A DNA stretch of 64,000 nucleotides. It comes from an uncultured Verrucomicrobia subdivision 3 bacterium. GTDB lineage: Bacteria > Verrucomicrobiota > Verrucomicrobiae > Limisphaerales > UBA11358. The DNA lies in contig CAINDH010000132.1 in assembly GCA_903847285.1 (NCBI GenBank), positions 17,848-81,847 of the forward strand. The letters are read 5' to 3'. The position numbers and the translations under genes are program-made. Below the pieces are notes generated by a model that saw only the letters and a program-made list of their open reading frames with translations, had not been told where the DNA came from and made no database searches. Each line of letters opens with the position of its first letter. Position 1 is the first letter of the stretch. Below are positions 26,788 to 35,921 of this stretch, in pieces.

Positions 26788-29754
26788 GTGAAGCTGCTGC
26801 GCCGCCATTTTCCGAGCACCGTTTCGGTGGTCTGCCTTTGTCTTTCGCTGGCATCCGCGATGGCCGACGACTTGGGGGCAAACTGGGCGCGGCGAGTCTG
26901 GCAGACGGACGACGGGCTGCCCGCCGCCAATGTCACCGGCATCGCACAGACCAAGGACGGCTTGCTATGGTTTGCCACGCAATCTGGTCTCGCTCAATTC
27001 GACGGCGTGGAGTTTGAGGTCGTGCCGGTTCCAGTGGGCCGCGCCCAGCCCATCATCCGCGTGATGCTGTGCGACCATGCGGAAAATTTCTGGCTCGCGG
27101 AGGACAGTGGCGTGATTGTCCGCTTCGGTAAGGGCGCAGCGCGGATGTTCACAACTGCCAACGGGCTTTCCGATTCTTTGGCACTTCAATTGATCGAAAC
27201 ACCGGATCATAATGTCTGGGTCTGCTACGCGGATGGCTCGGTCTTTCGGATCACGCCGGATTACCAGATCACCCGTTTCACCAGCGCCGATGGCCTGAAC
27301 GAAGACGGCATCTGTTCGCTCACGCTGGATGCGCGCGGGGTGCTTTGTTTCGTGAAAGGATTTCAATTTGGTTTTTACGACGGCAAACATTTTCAAAAGA
27401 CCGGCGTGCTGACGGAGCGTAACGCGCAGATTCTTGGCGCGCGTAATGGTGACCTCTGGTTCTGCACGTCGTCCCAGATACTAAAGTCCACCTCGAACTC
27501 GCCGCCAGTCGCGGTGGCAAATTTTGACGGGGCGACCAGCCGCTTCAAATCATCCGTGTTGTTCGAGGATTTCAACGCGCGGCTGTGGATTGGCACGGCG
27601 GCGGACGGATTGTTTCTCCTCGAACGCACGAATCTATTCAAAATCGAAACCTCGCAGAATAAAATCCGCACCATTATGCGCGACCGGGAGGGCAGCATTT
27701 GGGTGGGCACTGACGGAGGCGGTGTGAACCGGATGCTGCCCAAGGTCGTCGAGTTGCACGGCCGCGATGAGGGGCTGCCGTTTGATACAGTGCGGTCATT
27801 GTGTGAGGACCGGGCGGGCGATTTGTGGGTGGTCACCCAGGACGGCACGGTGACACGTCTGTCTGGGGACGATTGGTCGAGCGGCGAAAAAATTGCCAGC
27901 TGGCCTGGCGGTCTAGCCCATTGCGTGGTTGCCGACCAATCGGGCGCACTGTGGTTCGGAACTTATCAACGCGGGCTATTGCGCTGGCAGGATGGAAAAT
28001 TTACACGCTTCGGAACTGCTGATGGACTGGGCGGCATGAGCATCCGTTCATTGATGGTTGATAGCCGGAATGATTTATGGATTGGTCTGGAGAATGATCA
28101 ATTGGTGCAACGGTTGCACGATGGAAAATTTCAAACCTTTAAACAGCCGCCAAAAAGCCGGGCGGTGCGCGCAATGGCGGAAGACGCTTCCGGAAACATC
28201 TGGCTCGGAACATTGGAGGGTCGACTGCTGCGAGTGGATGGCGATCAAATCAGAGAGGTGGAACAAGCCACGAACGAACCGCTGCACCACATCCGCTGCA
28301 TGAAGGCCATGCCTGATGACAGCGTGTGGGTGGGATATGCCGCCGGTGGTGTGGGCCGCTGGAAAGCGGGGCGTTTTTCGCGCCTCGATGTGGCTGAAGG
28401 CTTGTTCGATGGCAACATCTGCGCACTCATACCCGATGATTACGGACGTATGTGGTTCGCAGCTGACCGGGGGATTTTTTACGTCAGCCTGCAGCAGTTG
28501 AATGATTTCGCGGATGACAAAATCGATCGGTTGCAAAGCATTTTCTACGGGCGCGACGCGGGGCTGCCGAGTTTGCAGGCTTATTACGGTTACTGGCCGG
28601 GCGCGACAGTCACAAAACAGCGAGACATTTTATTTCCGACCCATTCGGGCATCGCGGTGGTGCATCCAAAAAATGTTCGCGCCAATGTCATGCCGCCGAA
28701 TGTGCTGATTCGACGCATTGCGGTGGACGGTCAAACCATTTCACGCGACACGCGGGGTGCGGTCAAAGTCACGCCCGGCCACCGGAAAGTGGAGGTGACT
28801 TTCACCGCGCCCAGCTTCATCGCCCCGGAACGGGTTCGTTTCCGTTACCGTCTCGCGGGCTGGGATGAGGACTGGACAGAGGCGAAGCCGGAACGCCTGG
28901 CAACTTTCAACCGGCTGCCCGCCGGCGATTACACGTTTCAAGTGACCGCGTGCAATAACAACGGCGTGTGGAATGAGAAAGGCGATTCGGTTCAATTCAC
29001 CGTCACGCCGTTTTTCTGGCAAAGCGGATGGTTTCGCACACTCCTGGTGCTGGCGTTGTTGGTGCTCGTTGTGGTGGTGGTGCGGCATCTATCGTTGCGC
29101 CGGGCACGTGCGTTGTTGAAACGCGTCGAGCAGGAAAGCGTCTTGCAACAAGAGCGCACACGCATCGCGCAGGATATGCACGATGAACTGGGGGCGCGCT
29201 TCACGCAGATTTCGCTGCTGGGCGCGCTTTCCAGTGATGCCATCGGTGAACCGGAAAAGGCGCGTGACTTTCTGGGTCAAATCAGCCGCGTGGCGCAGGT
29301 GGGAGTGAAGTCGTTGGATGAAATCGTTTGGGCCGTGAATCCGCGCAACGATGCCTTGCCCGATCTGCTGGATTATACGGGCCAATACGCGCGTGATTTC
29401 ATTACCGCAGCGGGGCTGCAATGCCGATTGGATTTTCCGGATGCACCCCCGGCTCGGGCAATCTCTGGCGACATCCGCCACGCCGTTTTTCTCATCGTCA
29501 AGGAAGCGTTACACAACGTTGTGAAACATGCGCAAGCTACGCACGTGAAAATTATTGTCGAGGTCTCGGAGGGTGAGATGACTTGGCGCATTGAGGACGA
29601 TGGCAAAGGATTTGAGCCCGCCCAGGAAAACGCCCTCGAGGACGGCTTGCGCAACATTCGTCAGCGCGCCAGTGCGCTCGGTGGCCACGCCGAAATCATC
29701 AGTTATCCCGGCCAAGGAACCCAAGTGCTGGTTAAAATTCCGTTGCCAAAATGA
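26788..29754 (+). CDS. Sensor histidine kinase with beta-propeller input domain (Reg_prop/Y_Y_Y)
   Basis: 988 residues, GTG start. Signal peptide, then a periplasmic two-bladed-propeller type input region (about 35-640) with at least eight Reg_prop repeats such as 'GLLWFATQSGL', 'GSIWVGTDGGGV' and 'GNIWLGTLEGRL'. A Y_Y_Y domain lies at about 660-740 and one membrane helix at ~748-767. The cytoplasmic HisKA_3 domain carries phospho-acceptor H798 in 'QDMHDELG', and HATPase_c (~895-985) has 'EDDGKGFE'. Architecture matches the input half of Bacteroidetes hybrid sensors, but there is no attached receiver or AraC domain: the response regulator is the next gene. In its well-studied relatives the input senses oligosaccharides; here it follows the glutamate operon. 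Confidence 0.93.
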   Translation: MKLLRRHFPSTVSVVCLCLSLASAMADDLGANWARRVWQTDDGLPAANVTGIAQTKDGLLWFATQSGLAQFDGVEFEVVPVPVGRAQPIIRVMLCDHAENFWLAEDSGVIVRFGKGAARMFTTANGLSDSLALQLIETPDHNVWVCYADGSVFRITPDYQITRFTSADGLNEDGICSLTLDARGVLCFVKGFQFGFYDGKHFQKTGVLTERNAQILGARNGDLWFCTSSQILKSTSNSPPVAVANFDGATSRFKSSVLFEDFNARLWIGTAADGLFLLERTNLFKIETSQNKIRTIMRDREGSIWVGTDGGGVNRMLPKVVELHGRDEGLPFDTVRSLCEDRAGDLWVVTQDGTVTRLSGDDWSSGEKIASWPGGLAHCVVADQSGALWFGTYQRGLLRWQDGKFTRFGTADGLGGMSIRSLMVDSRNDLWIGLENDQLVQRLHDGKFQTFKQPPKSRAVRAMAEDASGNIWLGTLEGRLLRVDGDQIREVEQATNEPLHHIRCMKAMPDDSVWVGYAAGGVGRWKAGRFSRLDVAEGLFDGNICALIPDDYGRMWFAADRGIFYVSLQQLNDFADDKIDRLQSIFYGRDAGLPSLQAYYGYWPGATVTKQRDILFPTHSGIAVVHPKNVRANVMPPNVLIRRIAVDGQTISRDTRGAVKVTPGHRKVEVTFTAPSFIAPERVRFRYRLAGWDEDWTEAKPERLATFNRLPAGDYTFQVTACNNNGVWNEKGDSVQFTVTPFFWQSGWFRTLLVLALLVLVVVVVRHLSLRRARALLKRVEQESVLQQERTRIAQDMHDELGARFTQISLLGALSSDAIGEPEKARDFLGQISRVAQVGVKSLDEIVWAVNPRNDALPDLLDYTGQYARDFITAAGLQCRLDFPDAPPARAISGDIRHAVFLIVKEALHNVVKHAQATHVKIIVEVSEGEMTWRIEDDGKGFEPAQENALEDGLRNIRQRASALGGHAEIISYPGQGTQVLVKIPLPK

Positions 29755-29821
29755 GCGAACGACCTTGCAATTCCGGAGGTTCGGCGCACAGTTGGCGGCG
29801 CGCTGACTTCACAATGTAGCC

Positions 29822-30448
29822 ATGAAAATTAAAGTCTCCATCGTCGAAGACCACGCCGGCACGCGCGTGAACATGATGAAAGTGTTGCAGGCCGCGCCGG
29901 AATTGCATTGTCTGCATGGCTACCCCGATGGTGAAACGGCGTTGCGCGAAATCCCCAAGGACATCCCAGACGTAGTGCTGATGGACATCCGCTTGCCGGG
30001 CATGAGCGGCATCGAGTGTGTCGCCAAGCTGAAAGAAAAAGTTCCGCAAGTGGATGTGTTGATTTTCACGACCTACGAGGAAAGCGACTTGATCTTTGAA
30101 TCGCTGCGCGCAGGTGCCACCGGCTACCTCCTCAAAAATATGCCGCCTGCCGAGCTCATCAACGCTGTCGTGCAGGCGCGCACTGGCGGTTCGCCACTGT
30201 CCATGCGCATCGCGCGAAAAATCGTCGGCCATTTTCAGCAGGTGAAAGCACCGGCTTCAGACACAGACGCGTTGACCAAACGTGAGCATGAGATTCTATC
30301 GCTGCTCGCCAAGGGTTTTCTCTACAAGGAAATCGCCGACCAGCTTCAAATCAGTATCAACACCGTGCGCGTCCACATTCAGAAAGTTTATGAGAAGCTT
30401 CACGTCCATTCGCGCAGCCAGGCGATCATGCGTTTCTTGGGAAAATAA
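29822..30448 (+). CDS. NarL/LuxR-family response regulator
   Basis: 208 residues. Receiver domain 1-120 with acidic pocket 'VEDH', phospho-acceptor D55 in 'VLMDIRLPGMSG' and K at 'YLLKN'. The C-terminal LuxR-type helix-turn-helix is 'LTKREHEILSLLAKG' through 'TVRVHIQKVYEKLHVHSRSQ'. Cognate partner of the HisKA_3 kinase 67 bases upstream. About half its residues match the second regulator of this window (61235-61876), so the two pairs are paralogous. Targets cannot be read from the sequence; the adjacent transport operons are the obvious candidates. Confidence 0.93.
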   Translation: MKIKVSIVEDHAGTRVNMMKVLQAAPELHCLHGYPDGETALREIPKDIPDVVLMDIRLPGMSGIECVAKLKEKVPQVDVLIFTTYEESDLIFESLRAGATGYLLKNMPPAELINAVVQARTGGSPLSMRIARKIVGHFQQVKAPASDTDALTKREHEILSLLAKGFLYKEIADQLQISINTVRVHIQKVYEKLHVHSRSQAIMRFLGK

Positions 30449-30471
30449 ATTTCGCCCCGCGGCGCGAAATT
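30448..30471. terminator. Hairpin between convergent genes, weak bidirectional terminator
   Basis: AATTTCGC (30448-30455) pairs with GCGAAATT (30464-30471) around an eight-base GC-rich loop. It overlaps the last bases of both convergent genes; the T tract is poor on the plus strand and better on the minus strand. Confidence 0.45.
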
Positions 30472-32410
30472 ATTTCAACGGGATGTAACACACATTGCTC
30501 GTGAGCATCATCAGGATGAAGATGATGCAGGTGACGAATGCCCCGAGATAAACCGTGCCGGTCAGGCGGAAAAACTTGCGATTGAAAATCGGCAGCACAA
30601 ACATCATCGGCGTCACCCCCAGCAGCAAGTTTGTGTAAAGCCATTCTTGCGTCCAATACACCGTGCCGGTTGCGGCGAAGTGCGTATATTGGATCATCAA
30701 AATCAGCATCAGCCCGACCGAATTGCCCAGCGCGCTGATGAGCAGGCTCACCCATTCTTTTTGTCCCGCAAACCGCGCGCCGGCGTTCACGCGTATCGAG
30801 TTGGCCAGATAAAAAATCAAGAATAGCGGCAAGTATTCCAATGCAACCAGCAGCATCTTTGGTGGAAATGCGGCGGGTGCGGAGATAAAGGTGAACCGGA
30901 AGTCCGTATGGAAAATTCCGTATATAGCGAATACCAGCGCGTAGAACGACACGAACACAATCAAGGCAAGCAAGAGAGTTTTTGCCAGTTCACCGACGCT
31001 GGTTTTGATTCCCCACATGGCGGGCGTGACGCCTTTCTTTTTTCCGAACAGCTGGTAGTTGAGCGTGAAGATGATCAGCCCGATGGTGCCGTTCGCGACC
31101 GCCCACAGCAGGATGGCGTTGTTGATGCGCTGCGGGAAAAACCATGTCTGCGTCGCCGCGCTGGCCTGCGGGAAAAGCATCGCCGTTGCTCGCGCCATCG
31201 GGATGAACAAGAAGCACGCGATGAGCGCGGACACGGCGAAAGTCGTCCAGAAAAGAATCTTCCCAGCGCGTTGCGGCGCAGGCAAAGGCGGCGGCACGGG
31301 ATGAACCAGTGATTTGAAAAAAGACAGCCGCAACAGCAACCGTGTGAATGGAAGCAGAAAGAGAAATCCGCCGATGAGTGACAGCAGGGTGAAAAATTCT
31401 TTCCACGGCCAGGTCTGATTTGTTGCCGGAATCGCCGGGCTTAGCCCAAACGCCAGCGTGAAAAATTCAATCAGGTTGGCGACGTGTTCGCGGTCGTAAG
31501 GCATCACCGGGTGGATGCTTCGTGTGTTGTGCACGATGCGCAGCGTGTGGTTGGTGACGTCGCCATAAATTTTACCGATCTGGATTTCGGAAATTTGTTT
31601 ATTGTCCTCAAAGATGGAGTTTACGAAGCGCAACGACTCGACGGCGTTGCTCATGCGGGCGTTGCCGTTGACCGTGCGGAACGCGCCCTCGTCGAAGTAG
31701 GCGTAGTCCAGTGCGGCGTTGGCGTCGAGGTCGGCGAGCGTGCTGTTGGTCAAGGTCAACACATAACCGCCGATGAAGATCGCGGAAATTTTATTCTCGG
31801 CCTTCGCGGCTTTGGCCTCGGCATCGGTGACAGTTCGTCCTTCATCGGAATCCTTACGTTGAGCTTGGCGCAGCGCCTTTGCCTGCCGTCCGCCAAAACG
31901 CGCTGCGGATTGCAGCACGGCGTTGCCGCCCGCCGAATATCCCGCGGCACCGATGTGCGACTTGATGATGAAATCAAAATTGGTCGCGGCGCAGACGTAT
32001 TCCACCATTGGGATGACGCCGTAGCCTTCCATCGTGGCCGAGCGTCGCTGCATCGTGGAACTGGACGCGCCCTGGTTGTAAGGATCAATCGTGATGACGG
32101 CGATGCCGCGCCGCGCCAGTTCGATGGAATAACTCGTCATCGTTTCTTTGCTGCGTTCAAACCCCGGACAGACCACGACGAGCGGCACGGGATTTGCCGC
32201 CGTCGCCAATTTTGGTTTGAAAAGATCCGCCGTGATCCACTGGCCGTTTTCCGTCGGCAGTATGAAGCCGCTGACATCAATGGTTCGACTAGCAGTCTGA
32301 ACAAGCGATGCGCCAATACCGCCAACCAAAATTAAAGCGAGGGCGATGCCCAACGTGGTCAGCGCTCGTCTAATTGGATTGTCGTTTCTTTTGTGATTCA
32401 TCTCATTCAC
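30470..32410 (-). CDS. Membrane protein with alpha/beta-hydrolase domain and polytopic C-terminal half
   Basis: 646 residues from GTG 32410, or 643 from ATG 32401. One N-terminal membrane helix (~18-36) is followed by an alpha/beta-hydrolase fold: oxyanion region 'PLVVVCPGFERSKE', nucleophile S159 in 'GYSAGGNAV' (G-x-S-x-G). After about residue 330 come eight or so membrane helices. The hydrolase domain would lie outside the cytoplasmic membrane, with the polytopic part behind it. The function of the polytopic half is not recognised. The start overlaps the stop of the SGNH protein gene (GTGA), making it the fourth gene of the symporter operon. Confidence 0.75.
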   Translation of the reverse strand: MNEMNHKRNDNPIRRALTTLGIALALILVGGIGASLVQTASRTIDVSGFILPTENGQWITADLFKPKLATAANPVPLVVVCPGFERSKETMTSYSIELARRGIAVITIDPYNQGASSSTMQRRSATMEGYGVIPMVEYVCAATNFDFIIKSHIGAAGYSAGGNAVLQSAARFGGRQAKALRQAQRKDSDEGRTVTDAEAKAAKAENKISAIFIGGYVLTLTNSTLADLDANAALDYAYFDEGAFRTVNGNARMSNAVESLRFVNSIFEDNKQISEIQIGKIYGDVTNHTLRIVHNTRSIHPVMPYDREHVANLIEFFTLAFGLSPAIPATNQTWPWKEFFTLLSLIGGFLFLLPFTRLLLRLSFFKSLVHPVPPPLPAPQRAGKILFWTTFAVSALIACFLFIPMARATAMLFPQASAATQTWFFPQRINNAILLWAVANGTIGLIIFTLNYQLFGKKKGVTPAMWGIKTSVGELAKTLLLALIVFVSFYALVFAIYGIFHTDFRFTFISAPAAFPPKMLLVALEYLPLFLIFYLANSIRVNAGARFAGQKEWVSLLISALGNSVGLMLILMIQYTHFAATGTVYWTQEWLYTNLLLGVTPMMFVLPIFNRKFFRLTGTVYLGAFVTCIIFILMMLTSNVCYIPLK

Positions 32411-35019
32411 GGCAGATAAATGGCGCGGTAAAAACGTTGCGGCAAATTTTTAGCCTCTTGAAAAATGAACGGAGCTGTGTTTGTGGTCAGGGAAATCCAA
32501 GTTGGCGAATTCAGATTAGTCGCGCTTTGAACCACGTAGCGTGTGCCGCTTACTCCGGTGATGGCGACTTGAAAATTCCCATTGGTTGCCAGCAAGGGCG
32601 CCGGCAGTTGCGGCACAAAACTGACGGCGGTCGCGACGACGGACGTGGCGGTGCTGCTCATCACGAGGCCAAGGCCGTTGGTTGCTACGAGTGGAAAGTT
32701 GGTGCTGGAAAAATTTCCGGAAACATTCGTGGCCGCGAGCAGGGTGAATTGCTGTCCCAACGTCGGCGAAAATCCCGGTGTGTAGCTGATGGTTAAATTT
32801 CCCGCCAGCGCCACCCCGCCGCTGACGGTCAGGCTGTTTGAAATGCTGCCGAGTTTGAGGGACAAAGTGGCTGCGCTGCTGTTCGTGAAATTTCCGTAGA
32901 TCAACGCTGGGCCGCCCGTGTTCGTCAACGCCAGCGTGCCAGTGGCGTTCGACAAATCAAGCGGACGCGTCGCGCTGCCGAATTGCACGAAGCCAAGCTG
33001 TCCGCCGCGGAAATTGAAAGTGCCACTGCCTATGCCGCGCAAAATCTGGTTAGCAAAGAGAGTTCCGTTGGAGAGCGTGTATTGGCCGGTGCTGTTGGTT
33101 TGTTCGGCCAGCGTGAGCGGGCCGTTCACCGTCAACGTGCCGCCGTTCTGTTGCACCAAACCTTTTCCTTCTTTGCCTACGACGAGCGAGCCATTGATAG
33201 CGAGCGAACCGTTGGTGTAAAAGTAAATCCGGCCTTGTCCGGCCTTGTTGAAATTGGTGTCGAATGTTCCCAGCCAGACGTTGCTCACGGCTCCGACGTT
33301 CGCATCCACTTTCAATGACGGCGAAGGCGTGGCCGATGCGCCGGAAACGACAAGGGTATTCGTCGGCGAGCTCGGCGGGTTCGTATAGTTTTGCCAGTTG
33401 ACTGCCCAGTAAAAATTATTTTTCCCGAGCCCATAGGCATCGTTCGCGAAGGGATCGGTCAAAACGGATTCGCCGGCGATGCGTTGCAGGTATTGCGCGT
33501 TACTGACGTTGTTCGTCGCGTAATAAGTGCTGCCCTCCGGGCTACGACCGAAGATGGCGCTGTAAAAAACGCACGCGGTGAGATATGCCCCGGCGCTGTT
33601 CGGGTGGCGGTCGCCCAAACCATCGTCGAGAATGTAGAGGCCGATGTCGGGTCGCTCGGTGCGCACGCGCGACCATGCGAGGCCAGCGGGAGAAATCGCC
33701 GCACCGAGTTCCGCACCGATCATCGCGTAGGCTTTGCGGATGGCGATGTTCATGCTCAAGAAGCTGTCGAAGCTCGGATAGTTGCAGACCTTGAACTGCG
33801 CGGGAATATCGTAAGTGTTGCAATTGCCATTAGGGTCGCCGTTGATCTGCCCCCACGTCTCGTAAAACATCGTGCGCGCCGCGTGATTGGTGATCATGCC
33901 GGTGAGCGTGCGGCAGGCGGGAAACATGATGGTGTTGCGGTCTGACGGAATGGATGGCGTTTCGCTTTTTTCCTGCAACACCACGAGGTCGTAGTTGCCG
34001 GAAAAAATCAGGTTGGTGCTGGTGACATTCGTTGCATGATCAGCCAGCAGCCAGCCGCTGTTCGCAACGCGCGTGTAGGAAAACGAATCGCCCAAGTTCG
34101 CGCAGAGTTCGGCCAGGCTGGCGGGAATGTCATTCGAGTAACTCGCACTGATACCGAGCAGGCTGTTGCCCAGAAACAACACGCGTTGGACGGGCGCAGC
34201 AGGCGTAGCGCCGGGGGTGACGTTCGCCCAGCTTGTATCCACGCGCATCACATCGTAGCTGGCAGCGCAGGTGGTGTTGCTGGAACTTTCCCAAAAAAGA
34301 ATCGTGCCAAGATTAGCCGGTTCGGCCACCGCGCCTTTGGCAGCAACGGTGCTGGCAGCTGGTTGCGCGGCACCGGGAATCGGGTTGATGAACAGCTGGC
34401 TCGTTTGTCCCGCGCCAAATGAAAATAGAAACACGATGAGGTAATCCGTGTTGACGGCGAGACTGTTCGTCGCCCAACTGACCGAACCGCCGAGGCTTTG
34501 AACGCCAAGATTGTAATGCGTGGAATCTGCTCCTTGCCGCGCGTGAAGCGTGACCGGGTCATTGGCGGACGGATTGGCGGGATAACTTCCGCCGGCGACT
34601 GCGGGAATCAACTCGCACAAAATTTCATCGGCCGTTGTCGGGTTCGTGACCACGTTCATCAGGAACGAGCAATAGGCCGAGCCATTGGTGAACTGCGCGC
34701 CGAGGCTGCGATAATACGTCCGTGAGCTGTTGCCCGCCTTGAAAATTTGCAGATGTGCGGGCGGGTTAACCGAATTCGTTAGGCCGCCCAGCGCGGGAGA
34801 GGTTGTGCCCGTGAGATCGTTCAGATAAATGCCAATGGCCGATGTGGACGCGGACGCTGCCGCGCCGTTGGCGGCTAGCAGCCACGGGCTTCTTCCTGCT
34901 ACCGGCGTGGAGGCAGCCGCAGCGTAATCCTGTCCGTCCTGCATCAGCGCGCCGGTGGCTGGAATCCCCAGCAGGCAGAACAGTGCGCTGAACGAGAAAA
35001 TGAAGGATTCAACTCGCAT
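32407..35019 (-). CDS. Secreted SGNH/GDSL-like hydrolase with beta-repeat and C-terminal domain
   Basis: 870 residues from ATG 35019, giving signal peptide 'MRVESFIFSFSALFCLLGI'. Residues ~30-260 are a jelly-roll-like region. An SGNH (DUF4886-like) domain follows at about 275-510: 'RVLFLGNSLLG' contains nucleophile candidate S286, and 'GDRHPNSAGAYL' contains H472; the block-V aspartate (D470) is two rather than three residues before the histidine. A beta-solenoid stretch of repeat type then leads to a C-terminal domain ending 'PQRFYRAIYLP'. Its ATG overlaps the stop of the upstream esterase gene (TGATG). Probably an esterase of surface or environmental polymers; substrate unknown. Confidence 0.75.
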   Translation of the reverse strand: MRVESFIFSFSALFCLLGIPATGALMQDGQDYAAAASTPVAGRSPWLLAANGAAASASTSAIGIYLNDLTGTTSPALGGLTNSVNPPAHLQIFKAGNSSRTYYRSLGAQFTNGSAYCSFLMNVVTNPTTADEILCELIPAVAGGSYPANPSANDPVTLHARQGADSTHYNLGVQSLGGSVSWATNSLAVNTDYLIVFLFSFGAGQTSQLFINPIPGAAQPAASTVAAKGAVAEPANLGTILFWESSSNTTCAASYDVMRVDTSWANVTPGATPAAPVQRVLFLGNSLLGISASYSNDIPASLAELCANLGDSFSYTRVANSGWLLADHATNVTSTNLIFSGNYDLVVLQEKSETPSIPSDRNTIMFPACRTLTGMITNHAARTMFYETWGQINGDPNGNCNTYDIPAQFKVCNYPSFDSFLSMNIAIRKAYAMIGAELGAAISPAGLAWSRVRTERPDIGLYILDDGLGDRHPNSAGAYLTACVFYSAIFGRSPEGSTYYATNNVSNAQYLQRIAGESVLTDPFANDAYGLGKNNFYWAVNWQNYTNPPSSPTNTLVVSGASATPSPSLKVDANVGAVSNVWLGTFDTNFNKAGQGRIYFYTNGSLAINGSLVVGKEGKGLVQQNGGTLTVNGPLTLAEQTNSTGQYTLSNGTLFANQILRGIGSGTFNFRGGQLGFVQFGSATRPLDLSNATGTLALTNTGGPALIYGNFTNSSAATLSLKLGSISNSLTVSGGVALAGNLTISYTPGFSPTLGQQFTLLAATNVSGNFSSTNFPLVATNGLGLVMSSTATSVVATAVSFVPQLPAPLLATNGNFQVAITGVSGTRYVVQSATNLNSPTWISLTTNTAPFIFQEAKNLPQRFYRAIYLP

Positions 35020-35918
35020 CAAGGCTGATTGGTGGCGCGGATTTTTTCTGTTGCGAACAGCGCAGCCTGAACTTGAAGTGAAGCGAGCATGGCCTTGCCG
35101 TCGTGCGCGATGCCGGGGACTTCCACTTTGCGCCAATTGAATTGCCAGCCGTTGGTCTGCGCGAGCTGTCGCGCGTATGCAAAGCAGTTGCGTCCGCGTT
35201 CAAGGCGGAATTTTCCCTGAAGCTCGGCGGCAGCCGAACGGTCGAGCTCGAAATGTTGCGGGTCGTTGTCATTCAGGCCGAGGCATAGCGTCAGCGGCGC
35301 AGAAAAATAACGCCGCAACGCTGCGTCGTCGCTCAAATCTTTTGGCAAACCACCAAAGCCGTAACCGAATTTCCAGTCGCGACGCGGAAACAGATCCGAG
35401 CCGGGATTGCAGGCGACGATGCGCTTGGCCTCCATGGGATAAAGCGCTGCGAGCCGCATGAGAAATTGTCCGCCGCCGGAATGGCCGATGAAAAAATAAT
35501 CCAACGCGGGTTTGTTTTCGCGTTCGCGAACCGCTTGGATGATCCCCGGCAGTCGGGCAAAGCTCCAGTTGGTGCGCGGCTGGACCACGCCTTTTTTCAA
35601 CACGCCGCCACGTTGGTATTCTTCGTTGTCATACTGGTTCGTGCTGAACAACGGTGCAGCGATGATGACGTTGCAGTGATCCGCCAGCGCAACCGAATTG
35701 CTGCAATATACGTCAGCGTTCCGCAACAGGCCGTGAAATACCACGACCAGCGGACCGTCGCGGTAGGCTGCCGGCTTGTAAGTGAAAACCGTGAGCGCGT
35801 TGGTGCCGTCGCCAATCTGCATCTGGCTCATGCCTGTGGGAATCGGCGCGGCGCTTGCCAAGCTGGCGAGAAAAAGCGCGGCGGCAAAATAGTATGATTT
35901 GATGTTAAGCGATTTCAT
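35019..35918 (-). CDS. Secreted alpha/beta-hydrolase (LpqC/PHB depolymerase-like esterase)
   Basis: 299 residues with a signal peptide ('FAAALFLASLASAAP'). Alpha/beta-hydrolase fold: oxyanion region 'PLVVVFHGLLRNAD', nucleophile S147 in 'IGHSGGGQF', putative aspartate in 'LGLNDNDPQ', and catalytic histidine in 'VPGIAHDGKAM'. This pattern is closest to LpqC/poly(3-hydroxybutyrate)-depolymerase and feruloyl-esterase-like proteins. It starts three bases after the stop of the symporter gene and its own stop overlaps the SGNH gene start, so it belongs to a four-gene operon. The substrate is unknown; liberation of an organic acid for the symporter is an inference. Confidence 0.8.
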   Translation of the reverse strand: MKSLNIKSYYFAAALFLASLASAAPIPTGMSQMQIGDGTNALTVFTYKPAAYRDGPLVVVFHGLLRNADVYCSNSVALADHCNVIIAAPLFSTNQYDNEEYQRGGVLKKGVVQPRTNWSFARLPGIIQAVRERENKPALDYFFIGHSGGGQFLMRLAALYPMEAKRIVACNPGSDLFPRRDWKFGYGFGGLPKDLSDDAALRRYFSAPLTLCLGLNDNDPQHFELDRSAAAELQGKFRLERGRNCFAYARQLAQTNGWQFNWRKVEVPGIAHDGKAMLASLQVQAALFATEKIRATNQP

Positions 35919-35921
35919 TTT

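Noticed and set aside
31484..32335. 283-codon plus-strand frame inside the alpha/beta-hydrolase membrane-protein gene
   Set aside because: Antisense to a protein with a clear G-x-S-x-G motif and membrane helices; the translated frame is low-quality and matches no family.
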